Below are positions 26,220 to 34,813 of a stretch of 51,715 bases of DNA, piece by piece. Position 1 is the stretch's first letter. Every line of letters starts with the position of its first letter. The position numbers and the translations under genes were made by a program. The stretch comes from Bryobacterales bacterium (GTDB taxonomy: Bacteria; Acidobacteriota; Terriglobia; Bryobacterales; Bryobacteraceae), in NCBI GenBank assembly GCA_016789745.1, contig JAEUQF010000105.1, forward strand, positions 1 to 51,715. The letters are read 5' to 3'. The notes beneath the pieces are model-generated. The model worked only from the letters and a program-made list of their open reading frames with translations, was not told the DNA's origin and ran no database searches.

Positions 26220-27194
26220 TTAGGCTTTGATGCCGCCGGCCTGCATGATGGCGCGTTTGACGGCCGTGCGGACCAGTTGCAGCTTGTAGGTGTTGCCGCT
26301 CATCGGGTTGGCGCCTTCGACGGCAAGCCTGCCGGCTTCGGTGGCAAGATCGGCGCTGAGCGTTTTGCCGGTGAGGGCATTGGCAGCAGCCGCGGCCATC
26401 ACCGGCGTGGGGCCGACATGGCCGAGGACGATGCTGGCTTTGGCGATGCTGGTGCCCTTCATCTGGAGAGCGACCGAGGCGGTTGCCAGGGGCCAGTCGA
26501 GGGCTTCCTTATGGCGCACTTCGTAGGTGGCGTTTTTGGTGCCGCGGGCGGCGGGCACAACGATCTCGGTGAGGATCTCGTTGGGCTGGAGCGACAGTTC
26601 GCGGCCCGAGTTGGTGCCCGGGATCACGTACAGTTCGTCGATGCCGACTTCGCGGTTACCGTTCGGTCCGGCGATCTTGGCCTTGGCGCCGAGCGCGATG
26701 AGCGCGGGAGCTAAGCTGGAAGGATTGACGTAATAGGCATCGCCCTTAGGGAAGATCGCGTGGTAGCGATTTTCGCCGATGGGGGCGAGGCTGGTGCCGT
26801 CCTTATCCTTGCCGAGGATGCCGAAGCCGTTGCGGAAGTACCAGCAGCGGGGGCGCTGGAGGAGGTCGCCGCCAACGGTACCCATGTTGCGGATCTGGGG
26901 GCTGGTGACGCCGAGGGCAGCCTGTTGCAGAGAGGGGTACTCGGTGCGAACCAGGGTGCTGGTGGCGAGCTCATCGAAGGTGGCCGTGGCGCCGATGCGG
27001 AGCCCGCCGCCGGCCTTGGCGATGCCACCGAGTTCCTTGATGGACTTGATGTTCACAAGGCGCTTCGGCGTAGCCAGGTATTCCTTCATCATGCTGATGA
27101 GGTCGGTGCCGCCGGCGAGGACCGCGGCATCGTCCGACAGCAACGCGATGGCGTCCTTGACGGTAGTGGGATTAGCGTATTCGAAGGCTTGCAT
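26220..27194 (-). CDS. Xanthine-dehydrogenase-family FAD-binding subunit
   Basis: The 324-residue protein opens with FEYANPTTVKDAIALL and has the FAD motifs VLAGGTDLISMMK and IRNMGTVGGDLLQ typical of the medium subunit. RPRCWYFRNGFG resembles the start of the [4Fe-4S] insertion of PaoB/YagS, but the further cysteines of that insertion are absent. The C-terminal FAD/CODH-like domain is complete. It should pass electrons from the iron-sulfur subunit to an acceptor. Its start is 3 bp after the catalytic subunit stop; it is the last gene of the operon. Confidence 0.9.
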   Translation of the reverse strand: MQAFEYANPTTVKDAIALLSDDAAVLAGGTDLISMMKEYLATPKRLVNIKSIKELGGIAKAGGGLRIGATATFDELATSTLVRTEYPSLQQAALGVTSPQIRNMGTVGGDLLQRPRCWYFRNGFGILGKDKDGTSLAPIGENRYHAIFPKGDAYYVNPSSLAPALIALGAKAKIAGPNGNREVGIDELYVIPGTNSGRELSLQPNEILTEIVVPAARGTKNATYEVRHKEALDWPLATASVALQMKGTSIAKASIVLGHVGPTPVMAAAAANALTGKTLSADLATEAGRLAVEGANPMSGNTYKLQLVRTAVKRAIMQAGGIKA

Positions 27195-27197
27195 GGC

Positions 27198-29342
27198 TTA
27201 GGCGCTCCTCTTTTCTTCCAGGGCCATCAAAACGCGATCCGGAGTCAGCGGGACCATGGGGACACGCACGCCGATCGCATTGGCGACGGCATTGGCGATC
27301 GCCGCGATGCCGCCCACGGTGGGGGGTTCGCCGAGACCGATGATGCCGCGCTTGTCGTTCTCTTCGCGGATATCCATGTGGACCAGGATTTCGCCGATAT
27401 CGGCGGCTCCGGCCAGCTTATAGAACTCCATGTCGGGGTTGAGGACGCGGCCGGTGCGGGCGTCCATGATGCGCTCTTCCATGAGGGCGCCGCAGATGGA
27501 CATGATGCAAGCGCCGAGGACCTGGCTTTCGGCGAGGCGGGGATTGACGACGAGGCCGCAATCCTGGACAGCGACCATGCGGTTCATCTTGACGACGCCG
27601 GTTTCGACGTCGACCGAGACATCGGCGATTTGGACGCCCGCGACGCCCTGGGTGTTGAGGCCCTTGGGGTTCTTGGGGTCATTCTGGCCCATCTCGGTGA
27701 TGCTCTGGGTGCCAAGCTTCTTGCAGGCCGCGGCCCACGTGAGCGACTTGGCGGCATCGCCCTTCACCTGAATCTTGCCGCCGACGGCTTCGAGCTTGTC
27801 GGGGGTAGTATTGAGGCCGGTGGCGACCTGTTCGAAGAGCTTTTCGAGCGCGTTGACGGTGGCGATGCGGGTGGAGCTGCAGACGCCGCCAACCGTGGTG
27901 GAGCCGCCCGAAGCATTGGAGGCCGGGAAGGCATTGTCGCCGAGGCTGACCTTCACGGCTTCGACCGGCAGACCGTAGGTCTCGGCGGCAACCTGCGCGA
28001 TGATGGTGCGGGTTCCGGTGCCGAGGTCCTGGCTGCCCAGTTCGATCTGGACGGAGCCATCGGGGTGGATGGTGGCGCGGCAGTTGGAGAGGTGGCCGGC
28101 GCCGCCCCAGGTGCAGATGCCGACGCCGAGGCCGCGCTTGATGTTGCCGGAACCGGAGTCGCCACGGCGATGCCAGCGCTTGCTCCATTCGGCCATTTCC
28201 GCGGCCTTCTTGAACTGGTGGGCGTAGGATTCGCGGCGGGCTTCGGGAGCCCACTGGAGGTTCTTGAGGAACACTTCAATGGGGTCCATGCCGAGCTTGG
28301 CGGCGAGATCCTCAACGGCAGCGCAGGTCAGGAAGGAAGCCTGGGGGTGGTTCGGAGCGCGCCAGGCACGGAGCGGACCTCCGTTGGTCTTGACGGCCGA
28401 GTGGTTCAGCCGCTTGTTGGGGATGTTGGTGAAGACGTAGGGCAGCGGAGGCATACCGCCGCCGCTCATGCCGCCAGTGGCCCAGGAAGTGGATTCCCAG
28501 CCGGTGATGGTGCCGTCGCGCTTGGCGGCCATCTTGATCTTGGCGAAGGCGGAGGGGCGATTGCCGGCGATGTTGAGTTCGGTGGCGCGGTCGAGGAACA
28601 GCTTGACAGGCCTTCCGCCGCTGGCCTTGGAGAGGCGGGCCGCTTCCAGGCCCCAACGATCGGAAGCGAACTTGGAACCGAAGCCGCCGCCGATGTGATC
28701 CTGGTGGACCTTCACCTGGGTGGCGGGGATTTCGAGGTTCTTGGCAAGGTCAGGGCCGATGCCGGAGACGTTCTGGGTGGAGGGCCAATAGTTAACGCCG
28801 CTGGGGGTCCACTGGACGATCTGGCCGTGGGGTTCGAGGCAGCAGTGGGTCAGGACGGGGATGCCGTACTGACCTTCGGCGCTGACTTCGGCTTCCTTGA
28901 AGGCCTTTTCGGGATCGCCGGTGACCTGCTCGCCGGCGGGCGTGGCGCGATTGCCGACCTTGGAGAGGTCCTCTTCGCGGACGACGTGGGGGAGCACTTC
29001 GAAGTCGATCTTGATGGCGCGAACGCCATCGCGGGCAGCCTGTTCGGAGGTGGCGGCAACGGCGGCGATTTCCTGGCTCTGCCAGTTGACCTCTTCGCCG
29101 GCCTTCACGATTACCGTAACGGCCGTGACGCCGGGCACGCGTTCGGCGGCGCTGGTGTCAATGCTGCGGATGCGGGCGTGGGCGTAGGGCGAGGTGAGGA
29201 GGACGCCGTAGAGGAGATCCTGCTTGTTGAGGTCGGAGTTATACTTGGCGCGGCCCGACGCCTTTTCGATACCGTCATGCCGGGTCAACCGCTGGCCGAT
29301 GGCCTTGCGGGTGGTCATAGGGGGCCAGGAGTAATTAGGCAT
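27198..29342 (-). CDS. Xanthine-dehydrogenase-family molybdenum-binding catalytic subunit
   Basis: The 714-residue protein carries the family marks: GQRLTRHDGIEKASGRAKY at the start, HQDHIGGGFGSKF near the cofactor, LRAWRAPNHPQASF, GSQDLGTGTRTIIAQVAAE and, near the end, GLGEPPTVGGIAAIANAVA with the catalytic glutamate of molybdenum hydroxylases. It should hydroxylate an aldehyde or heterocycle; the substrate is unknown. It has no export signal and presumably travels with the Tat-signalled iron-sulfur subunit. It overlaps the upstream gene by 8 nt. Confidence 0.93.
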   Translation of the reverse strand: MPNYSWPPMTTRKAIGQRLTRHDGIEKASGRAKYNSDLNKQDLLYGVLLTSPYAHARIRSIDTSAAERVPGVTAVTVIVKAGEEVNWQSQEIAAVAATSEQAARDGVRAIKIDFEVLPHVVREEDLSKVGNRATPAGEQVTGDPEKAFKEAEVSAEGQYGIPVLTHCCLEPHGQIVQWTPSGVNYWPSTQNVSGIGPDLAKNLEIPATQVKVHQDHIGGGFGSKFASDRWGLEAARLSKASGGRPVKLFLDRATELNIAGNRPSAFAKIKMAAKRDGTITGWESTSWATGGMSGGGMPPLPYVFTNIPNKRLNHSAVKTNGGPLRAWRAPNHPQASFLTCAAVEDLAAKLGMDPIEVFLKNLQWAPEARRESYAHQFKKAAEMAEWSKRWHRRGDSGSGNIKRGLGVGICTWGGAGHLSNCRATIHPDGSVQIELGSQDLGTGTRTIIAQVAAETYGLPVEAVKVSLGDNAFPASNASGGSTTVGGVCSSTRIATVNALEKLFEQVATGLNTTPDKLEAVGGKIQVKGDAAKSLTWAAACKKLGTQSITEMGQNDPKNPKGLNTQGVAGVQIADVSVDVETGVVKMNRMVAVQDCGLVVNPRLAESQVLGACIMSICGALMEERIMDARTGRVLNPDMEFYKLAGAADIGEILVHMDIREENDKRGIIGLGEPPTVGGIAAIANAVANAIGVRVPMVPLTPDRVLMALEEKRSA

Positions 29343-29988
29343 TCTTTGCTCCCTTCATCGCCTTGGCGGCTTCGATCACAGCCTTACGGACGCCGACGTA
29401 GGTGCCGCAGCGGCAGAGGTTGCCGCCGAGGGCCTTGCCGGCCTGTTCTTCGGTGGTGGGTGCTGGGTTGCGGTCGAGATAGCCTTTGGTAGCCATGACG
29501 AAACCGGGGGTGCAGTAGCCGCACTGCTGGGCGTCGTTTTTAACGAAGGCCTGGCTAACGGGGTGGGCCTTACCGGCGACGGTGAGGCTTTCGATGGTGG
29601 AGATTTGCTTGCCTTGCGCGTCGATGGCGAGGACGGTACAGGAGTAGACCACCTTGCCGTTCATGATCATGGTGCAGGCGCCGCAGGTACCGCGGTCGCA
29701 CACGCGCTTGGCTCCGGTGAGGTCGAGTTGCGTGCGGCAGGCGTCGAGCAGGGTGACGCGGGGCTCGACAGTCAGTTTCTGGGGTTTACCGTTGACCGTC
29801 AGCGTGATAGGCACCGCCGCCGGACCGCTGGGAGTTGCTGCGGACTGTGCAGCTTCCGCTTCTTCTTCGGTGAGAATGGCGCCGCCCAAAGCGCCGCTGG
29901 TGACTCCAACGCCGCGAAGAAATCCGCGGCGTGAGAACCCACTATTCGGATGGGCTTTTTCATCCAATTCGTCGTGGTGCTTGCTCAC
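29335..29988 (-). CDS. Tat-exported [2Fe-2S] subunit of the molybdoenzyme
   Basis: Read from the GTG at 29988, the 217-residue protein has a twin-arginine signal (GFSRRGFLRGVGVTSGALGG) and then the two iron-sulfur domains: CDRGTCGACTMIMNG plus a later Cys for the plant-type cluster, and QQCGYCTPGFVM with LCRCGTYVGVRKA for the helical cluster. It transfers electrons from the molybdenum subunit to the FAD subunit, and the Tat signal implies the whole complex is periplasmic. The frame is open to a TTG at 30024; GTG 29988 with AAAGGA upstream is preferred. First gene of the operon. Confidence 0.88.
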   Translation of the reverse strand: MSKHHDELDEKAHPNSGFSRRGFLRGVGVTSGALGGAILTEEEAEAAQSAATPSGPAAVPITLTVNGKPQKLTVEPRVTLLDACRTQLDLTGAKRVCDRGTCGACTMIMNGKVVYSCTVLAIDAQGKQISTIESLTVAGKAHPVSQAFVKNDAQQCGYCTPGFVMATKGYLDRNPAPTTEEQAGKALGGNLCRCGTYVGVRKAVIEAAKAMKGAKNA

Positions 29989-30369
29989 GTGAGACACCGT
30001 CCTTTCGTGTCTGTGGTTGTTCAATGGCCAGGACCCGAACGGCTGAACCCCGATGGAGCGGGAGCAGGGACACGGGTACCCGGCAGGCGTAGTTGAACGA
30101 ATCGACTATAACAGATGACAACGACGATGCTCAAGGTTACTTCTTTTGTACCTTTGGCGATGGGAAGGTCGGGTTCAGCCGTGGATGGCGCGGATGGCGA
30201 GTTCCGGCTCGCGATCAATGATGCACAGGAGGGCGGCAGCAGGACCGGTGGGGCGGCGGCGGGTTGGACGGAAAACCGCCGCGAGGGTTGGCGGGATCGA
30301 AGGTCTGGGATTTCTTCATGTTGGGACATCTCCTTTACGATCTTCCGCAATTGCGCTTCTGCTGGGGCG
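29989..30369. other. Region upstream of the molybdoenzyme operon, no confident gene
   Basis: No long convincing frame is present. The only candidate is a 34-codon minus-strand frame at 30215-30319 (start MKKSQTFDPANPRGGFPSN, Pro-rich, two adjacent Cys) with AAAGGAG 10 nt before its ATG. The same ribosome site abuts another ATG in a different frame. Coding status is uncertain. The promoter of the molybdoenzyme operon should lie here but I see no clear hexamers. Confidence 0.3.
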
Positions 30370-31239
30370 TCATCCTTGCGAAATCAGGGAGTAGCGGACC
30401 GGTACGCCCCGTCTGAGAGTATTGGGAACCCATCGCACGCCATGGGGATAGACCAGATGATATCTATGCCGCTGGGGCGAGCGGGGTTTCTCGGTCCTCA
30501 TCGTTTCGGTCTGCGTTGTTGGGTTCGTTCTGCAACGGGTGGTGGGCGGGTTGCGACTGAGGCACGGGCGGTGTCCAGGGCAACGGTTGGCGATTGTTGT
30601 TGGGCGTGACTGGCGACTGGGGAGCCGGCATGTTCGGTTCGTTTTGTGCGGGGCCGGCGGCTCGGCGGGAGCAACGTGCCGGGGGAGTTCGGCAGCGGCA
30701 TCGGACTCGGCATGGACCTCGGCGTCCGCCTGTTCACGCTCGCGGGCCTGTCGGCCGGCGATCGCGGACTGGAGATTCTTCACGGCCTGGACGCGCTCGC
30801 GAGAAAGGCGGGCGATGTGTCGATCGAGGTTGCGATGGGCGGTCGAGTGCTCGTCGAGCGATTTGTAACCGAGGGCGATGGCGCCGGCCATGTCGACATG
30901 CTCGAACGCTCGCTGGATCTCGTCGCCGACGACGATGGTTTCGAGATCGATCAGGTTGGTCTGAATGCTCTCGGCGCGGTCATGCAGATACTCGGCACGA
31001 GCGAGTTTGGTGGCGAGGTAGAGCTCGTAGTCACACTGCGGGTTCCAGTAACTGATGACGGCGGCGAGGTGGGCGTTGAATTCGGCCTGATGCTCGGGCA
31101 TGAACAGGAACTGTTGGGCCGTGAGGCCGTGCTTGACGGCGTTCTGGGATGATCTGGCCTTACCTTCAGGCGAAGTGGGGCCACGGGACTTGGCGCCGTT
31201 GATGCGCGCCGATTCCGCACGGCTAAGCTTTTCAGACAT
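30370..31239 (-). CDS. Acidobacterial AKSRGPTSPEGKARSS-type family protein, C-terminus frameshifted
   Basis: From the ATG at 31239 (AAAGGAA 9 nt upstream) the first 190 residues look well conserved: AESARINGAKSRGPTSPEGK, ARSSQNAVKHGLTAQ, and a helical middle ending QAREREQADAEVHAES. After about residue 200 (near 30660) the reading becomes Arg/Thr/Pro-rich and unnatural. One frame over, the sequence reads QNEPNMPAPQSPVTPNNN and ends at TAG 30464-30466. A one-base indel near 30655 is therefore likely, and the true gene may be 30464-31239. I recall this as a recurrent protein type in Bryobacterales, of unknown function. Confidence 0.65.
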   Translation of the reverse strand: MSEKLSRAESARINGAKSRGPTSPEGKARSSQNAVKHGLTAQQFLFMPEHQAEFNAHLAAVISYWNPQCDYELYLATKLARAEYLHDRAESIQTNLIDLETIVVGDEIQRAFEHVDMAGAIALGYKSLDEHSTAHRNLDRHIARLSRERVQAVKNLQSAIAGRQAREREQADAEVHAESDAAAELPRHVAPAEPPAPHKTNRTCRLPSRQSRPTTIANRCPGHRPCLSRNPPTTRCRTNPTTQTETMRTEKPRSPQRHRYHLVYPHGVRWVPNTLRRGVPVRYSLISQG

Positions 31240-31443
31240 GGCAGTGTTCCTTTCGGTTCGGTCGGGTGGGGTAGGATCCCGGCTCAACAGTAACAGGCGT
31301 CAAGCGAGTGACTGGGCGGGGAGGGAAGAGGCGTGGGCGGTAAGTGCTTGAGGGGGTTCGGAATGGGGTGAGTGAAATATTGTGGGATGTGCTGTGAACG
31401 GGTTAAACCTACCCATGCAGTTACAGCCAGGGTAATGGAACAA

Positions 31444-31483
31444 GTACACTGGCTGCTCCAATAGTGTACCGGCAAGCGGTACA
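31444..31483 (+). promoter_or_regulatory. Operator region of the decayed higBA module
   Basis: TGTACCG-N5-CGGTACA (31465-31483) is a perfect inverted repeat ending 9 nt before the higB remnant start. A further half-site, GTACACT (31444-31450), pairs with AGTGTAC (31463-31469). Together they give three related half-sites, as expected for cooperative HigA binding. A TAGAAT hexamer follows at 31485-31490. Confidence 0.6.
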
Positions 31484-31492
31484 GTAGAATGA

Positions 31493-31595
31493 ATGGTAAG
31501 GACGTTTCGGCACAAGGGACTGAAACGCCTGTTCGATTATCTTCCGGCTTGAAGAGGGAAACGCCTTTGACGGTGACCTGGTGGACTATCACTGA
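31493..31595 (+). pseudogene. higB (RelE/HigB-type) toxin remnant with internal deletion
   Basis: The first codons read MVRTFRHKGLKRLF, the usual start of HigB of the RelE superfamily. The last part, in another frame, reads [19 protein letters not shown] then TGA at 31593, the usual end. About 60 codons between them are missing, and the two parts are out of frame, meeting near 31530-31540. Full-length members have about 92 residues. The toxin must be dead, while the operator and antitoxin remain. Confidence 0.8.
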
Positions 31596-31612
31596 TAAAG
31601 GAGCAACAACCC

Positions 31613-31876
31613 ATGCCAATGAAGAGCCCTCCGCATCCAGGCAATTCCATAAAGGATGGTTGCCTTATCCCCTTGGGGCTGAGTGTTACAGAGGCAGCCA
31701 AGTTGCTGGGCATCGCCCGACATACGCTTTCCCGCGTTGTGAACGGTCACGCAGGCGTGTCGCCGGAGATGGCGATTCGCTTGGAGAAAGCCGGTTGGTC
31801 CAGTGCCGACCATTGGCTTCGCCGCAACGAGCACAGGATTAAGGTTCGGCGCTATGAACTGCAGCCTGCAGTGTAA
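31613..31876 (+). CDS. higA: HigA-family addiction-module antitoxin (XRE type)
   Basis: The 87-residue protein matches the short HigA/VapI form: [20 protein letters not shown], a helix-turn-helix at [20 protein letters not shown], then [14 protein letters not shown] and [22 protein letters not shown] precedes the ATG by 9 nt. It follows the gutted higB by 17 bp. With no toxin left, it probably survives as a self-regulated repressor. Compared with typical members the C-terminus is slightly short. Confidence 0.85.
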   Translation: MPMKSPPHPGNSIKDGCLIPLGLSVTEAAKLLGIARHTLSRVVNGHAGVSPEMAIRLEKAGWSSADHWLRRNEHRIKVRRYELQPAV

Positions 31877-31952
31877 TGTAGCGAAACTGGAATTTGCTAT
31901 CGTCAAAGCAACTATTCGAGGATAATCAAAGCGCCCGTTGCTGAAGACTGGG

Positions 31953-32915
31953 ATGAAGCTGAGAGATTATACGCTCGAAGTTCTGGCCGAGATGGTGACC
32001 GGCGACCACGCTCAGTTTCCCTACCGATCAAGCTCCTATATAACGTCATTCTTTCGAAGATGCGATCTGGACTGGACTCACGATGGAACGACCCGAAAAT
32101 GGTGGACCAAGTCGGTCTTGGAGAAACTCAATCTTGGCCCATGTCCAGCGCCAGATCTTCCAGCCTCCGCCATTCTTCGCATCGTCAGTGAACTGTTCGA
32201 ACCGGATGACTTTGATCGACGGCAGTTAAGCAGGGACGATGCTCTGGATACCCTTAACAGCCTGCTCACCCGAGAAGGCTTGACAGCATTTTTCGACAAT
32301 CGAGGCCGCTGCTTCGTTAGAAGTACGGGGACGGGTACCAGTTCAGCCTCATTGCGCGAACCCCGGCCGTTGTCGCGCGAGGAAATTGCCGCACGGCAGA
32401 AGGTCGAGGCGTTCTTGGAAAATGCGAGCGAGGACGAGTTTACGGAGAGGATACTCGTACCCTTGTTTCAGCGGCTTGGCTTTCACAGGGTCACCGCGGC
32501 AGGCCACAAGGAAAAGACACTGGAGTTTGGCAAGGACCTGTGGATGAAGTACCAGTTGCCCACCGGGCATTGGATCTACTTCTGTGCGCAGATAAAGCGC
32601 GGCAAAATCGATGCCGGCGGCACTGGCGGAAGCAGCAATGTAGCTAACGTATTGACGCAAGTAAAGATGGCTATTGACCACCCCATCTTCGATCCAGATG
32701 CGAACCGTAAGGTCTTGCTTGATCACGTATTTGTCATCGCCGGCGGAGAGATAACCCGAGCCGCGCGAACATGGTTAGTGGAACAACTTGACGCAGGCCA
32801 ACGCCGGCACGTCATATTCATGGACCGAGATGAGTTCCTTGATCAAAGCGCGCGTATCCTCTTCGACCTTGAAGCACAGGAAAAGACACTGGAGAGCGAC
32901 AGCCTACCGTTTTGA
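31953..32915 (+). CDS. Candidate defence nuclease: AbiJ-NTD-like domain plus Mrr-like PD-(D/E)XK
   Basis: From the ATG at 31953 the protein has 320 residues. The first 60 (LAEMVTGDHAQFPYRSSSYI, TSFFRRCDLDWTHDG, WWTKSVLEKLN) resemble the AbiJ N-terminal domain found on abortive-infection proteins. A helical middle follows, then a nuclease core with Glu191, GKD (Asp195) and CAQIKRGK (Gln213, Lys215), the D...QxK arrangement of Mrr-type endonucleases. I infer an antiphage or anti-plasmid role. It sits directly after a decayed toxin-antitoxin module in a stretch of lower GC than the neighbours, a setting that suggests acquisition. A TTG at 31938 is also in frame. Confidence 0.65.
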   Translation: MKLRDYTLEVLAEMVTGDHAQFPYRSSSYITSFFRRCDLDWTHDGTTRKWWTKSVLEKLNLGPCPAPDLPASAILRIVSELFEPDDFDRRQLSRDDALDTLNSLLTREGLTAFFDNRGRCFVRSTGTGTSSASLREPRPLSREEIAARQKVEAFLENASEDEFTERILVPLFQRLGFHRVTAAGHKEKTLEFGKDLWMKYQLPTGHWIYFCAQIKRGKIDAGGTGGSSNVANVLTQVKMAIDHPIFDPDANRKVLLDHVFVIAGGEITRAARTWLVEQLDAGQRRHVIFMDRDEFLDQSARILFDLEAQEKTLESDSLPF

Positions 32916-33038
32916 GCGCCGCTATGCGAGTGGGGCTCCTGCGCCATTGCTGTTGCCTATTGCGAGACTGCCTCAGGCGAATCGCTCGCAACCAAGCGTG
33001 GTCTCTCGCAGAAGCTCAGTCGCTTAAGAGTGGCTCTC

Positions 33039-34802
33039 TCAACGGAGGGTGGCACGGGGGAAGAAGTAGACCCATCCCGATTCGCCGCCGGTGATGAGGT
33101 CGAGTTGGCCGTCCTTGTCCCAATCGATGAGCTTGATGCTGGTTTCGTGGTGGCTGATGCTGAGCGGCTTGCCGCTGTGCAGGATAGGTTCGCGGCTGTA
33201 GCCATGGCCGGTATTGCGGTATAGAACCAGGTGGCTCTTCTCGTTCGTGAACAGGTCGAGGTCGCCATCGTTGTCCCAGTCGGCGACTTCGAAGCCGTGG
33301 TGATAGGGGATGGGCGTGCGGATTTCCTGGCCGTTGGTGTCCCTGAGCGGGGTGGGGGCGCGGAGGCGGAGTTGGCCGGTGGCGTCGCGGTAGCGGAGGT
33401 AGAGAGCGATGAGGATGTCGTTCGAGTCGTTGCGGTCGCGCGGGCCGGTGGACCCGGCTACCAGATCGAGGAGGCCGTCGTTGTTGTAGTCGACGGGGGC
33501 GGGGCGGGCGCGGAAGGAGAAGTGCTCGCCGCGATCGTGGAGAAGCTTGACGGCCTTTGCGAACTTCGGCTTGCGGCGTGAGCCGATGTTTTCGAAATAG
33601 GCGATGCGGTTGGAGTTGTTGCCGACCAACAGGTCGAGGTCGCCGTCGTTGTCCCAATCGACGTAGGCGGGCTTGGATTGGCCGTAGGGGCGCTCGGGGT
33701 CTTCGTCGTCGATGAACATCCAGCGGGCGGCGTAGACGTTGGGGATGGGGCGCGCGGTTTTGAACTGTGTCCGCGCGGGGGTGGAGATGTTCTCGATCAG
33801 TTGGACGAAGCCGGTCTCATTGCCGCCGATGAAGTCGAGGTCGCCGTCGCCTTCCCAGTCGGCCACTTCGACGCTGCTGTAGCCGCCGAAGGAGCAGGGC
33901 ATGCCTTCGGCGAGGACGAGGTGCGGCTTGCCCCGGTCGGGCAGGAAGCGGAGCCAGCCGCCCATGGTGGCAGCGAAGATGCCGTTGGGAGCGGCACTGG
34001 GGATGGCGAAGCCGTCGGGCGTGGTGTCGGCAATGCAGCGGGGCGGTTGGGAGGGATCCGCCCATTCGACGATGCAACTGCGCAGCGGGCCGCGGCGGGT
34101 GCGGCTGTTGCCGAGCCACTTGCCGTTGCGCTGGGTGGAGGGCCATTCGTCGTAGACGGTTTTGCTGTTGAAGGCGAGGGGCTCGGCCTTGCCGAAGCCG
34201 TTGGGTCCGGCGGCCGGGTGGTGGAAGAGCGTATGTTCGAGGATCTGGGTGGGAAAGTACTGCACACGCATGCGCAGCGTGTAAAGATCGCCGCCGATGA
34301 GGCGCATGCCGTAGGCGAGGTCGCCGCCATCGTTGTGCCAGGCCAGCGTGGGGCCGGCTTTGAGGAGCGGGAGGCCGGCGTTATCGCGGCGGCCCTGGTT
34401 CAGATAGAGCTGCAGGGTACCTTTGCGAGGGCCGGCGCCGATGCCGCTGAGCAGGTCGGGGTGGCCGTCATGGTTGTAGTCGAGGGTCTGGTAGCTGGCG
34501 TAGGTGTCGTCGATGGGGCGGTTGTCGAGGGTGAGGCGGCGGGCGGCGGCGTAGCGGGGCTTGCGGTTGGTGCCGGTATTGCGGAAGAAGTAGATGCCCC
34601 ACCAGGGCTCGCCGAAGGTGGTGGAGTAGAGGTTGCGCTGGAGGATGTCCGTGCGGCCGTCTTCATCCCAATCGATGGCGATGGGCTGATCGTTCTTCAT
34701 GCCGACGGTGAGGGGATCGAGGCCGTTGGGGCGGTTGTAGTAGAAGGCTTGTTGGGCGGGGAGGAGGGAGGCGAGCAGGAGGATGAGGCAGCAGGGGCGC
34801 AT
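33039..34802 (-). CDS. Secreted FG-GAP/VCBS repeat protein
   Basis: From the ATG at 34802 the protein has 587 residues with a signal peptide (MRPCCLILLLASLLPAQQ). At least seven calcium-loop motifs of the form DWDxDGxxDL recur: AIDWDEDGRTDIL, LDYNHDGHPDLL, VADWEGDGDLDFI, VDWDNDGDLDLL, VDYNNDGLLDLV, VADWDNDGDLDLF and IDWDKDGQLDLI. These build an integrin-like beta-propeller, and each is followed by an FENIG- or FRNTG-like strand. It is probably an extracellular binding protein. The residues upstream of 34802 in the same frame do not look coding. Confidence 0.88.
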   Translation of the reverse strand: MRPCCLILLLASLLPAQQAFYYNRPNGLDPLTVGMKNDQPIAIDWDEDGRTDILQRNLYSTTFGEPWWGIYFFRNTGTNRKPRYAAARRLTLDNRPIDDTYASYQTLDYNHDGHPDLLSGIGAGPRKGTLQLYLNQGRRDNAGLPLLKAGPTLAWHNDGGDLAYGMRLIGGDLYTLRMRVQYFPTQILEHTLFHHPAAGPNGFGKAEPLAFNSKTVYDEWPSTQRNGKWLGNSRTRRGPLRSCIVEWADPSQPPRCIADTTPDGFAIPSAAPNGIFAATMGGWLRFLPDRGKPHLVLAEGMPCSFGGYSSVEVADWEGDGDLDFIGGNETGFVQLIENISTPARTQFKTARPIPNVYAARWMFIDDEDPERPYGQSKPAYVDWDNDGDLDLLVGNNSNRIAYFENIGSRRKPKFAKAVKLLHDRGEHFSFRARPAPVDYNNDGLLDLVAGSTGPRDRNDSNDILIALYLRYRDATGQLRLRAPTPLRDTNGQEIRTPIPYHHGFEVADWDNDGDLDLFTNEKSHLVLYRNTGHGYSREPILHSGKPLSISHHETSIKLIDWDKDGQLDLITGGESGWVYFFPRATLR

Positions 34803-34813
34803 GGGTGTCGAAG

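Noticed and set aside
26760..29492. 910-codon plus-strand open frame opposite the molybdoenzyme genes
   Set aside because: It is an antisense shadow of high-GC coding DNA: composition is Gly/Ala/Asp-rich without motifs, while the minus strand encodes complete catalytic and FAD subunits.
31284..31619. 111-codon minus-strand frame over the higBA operator
   Set aside because: It spans the operator and toxin remnant in antisense and has no recognisable sequence or ribosome site.
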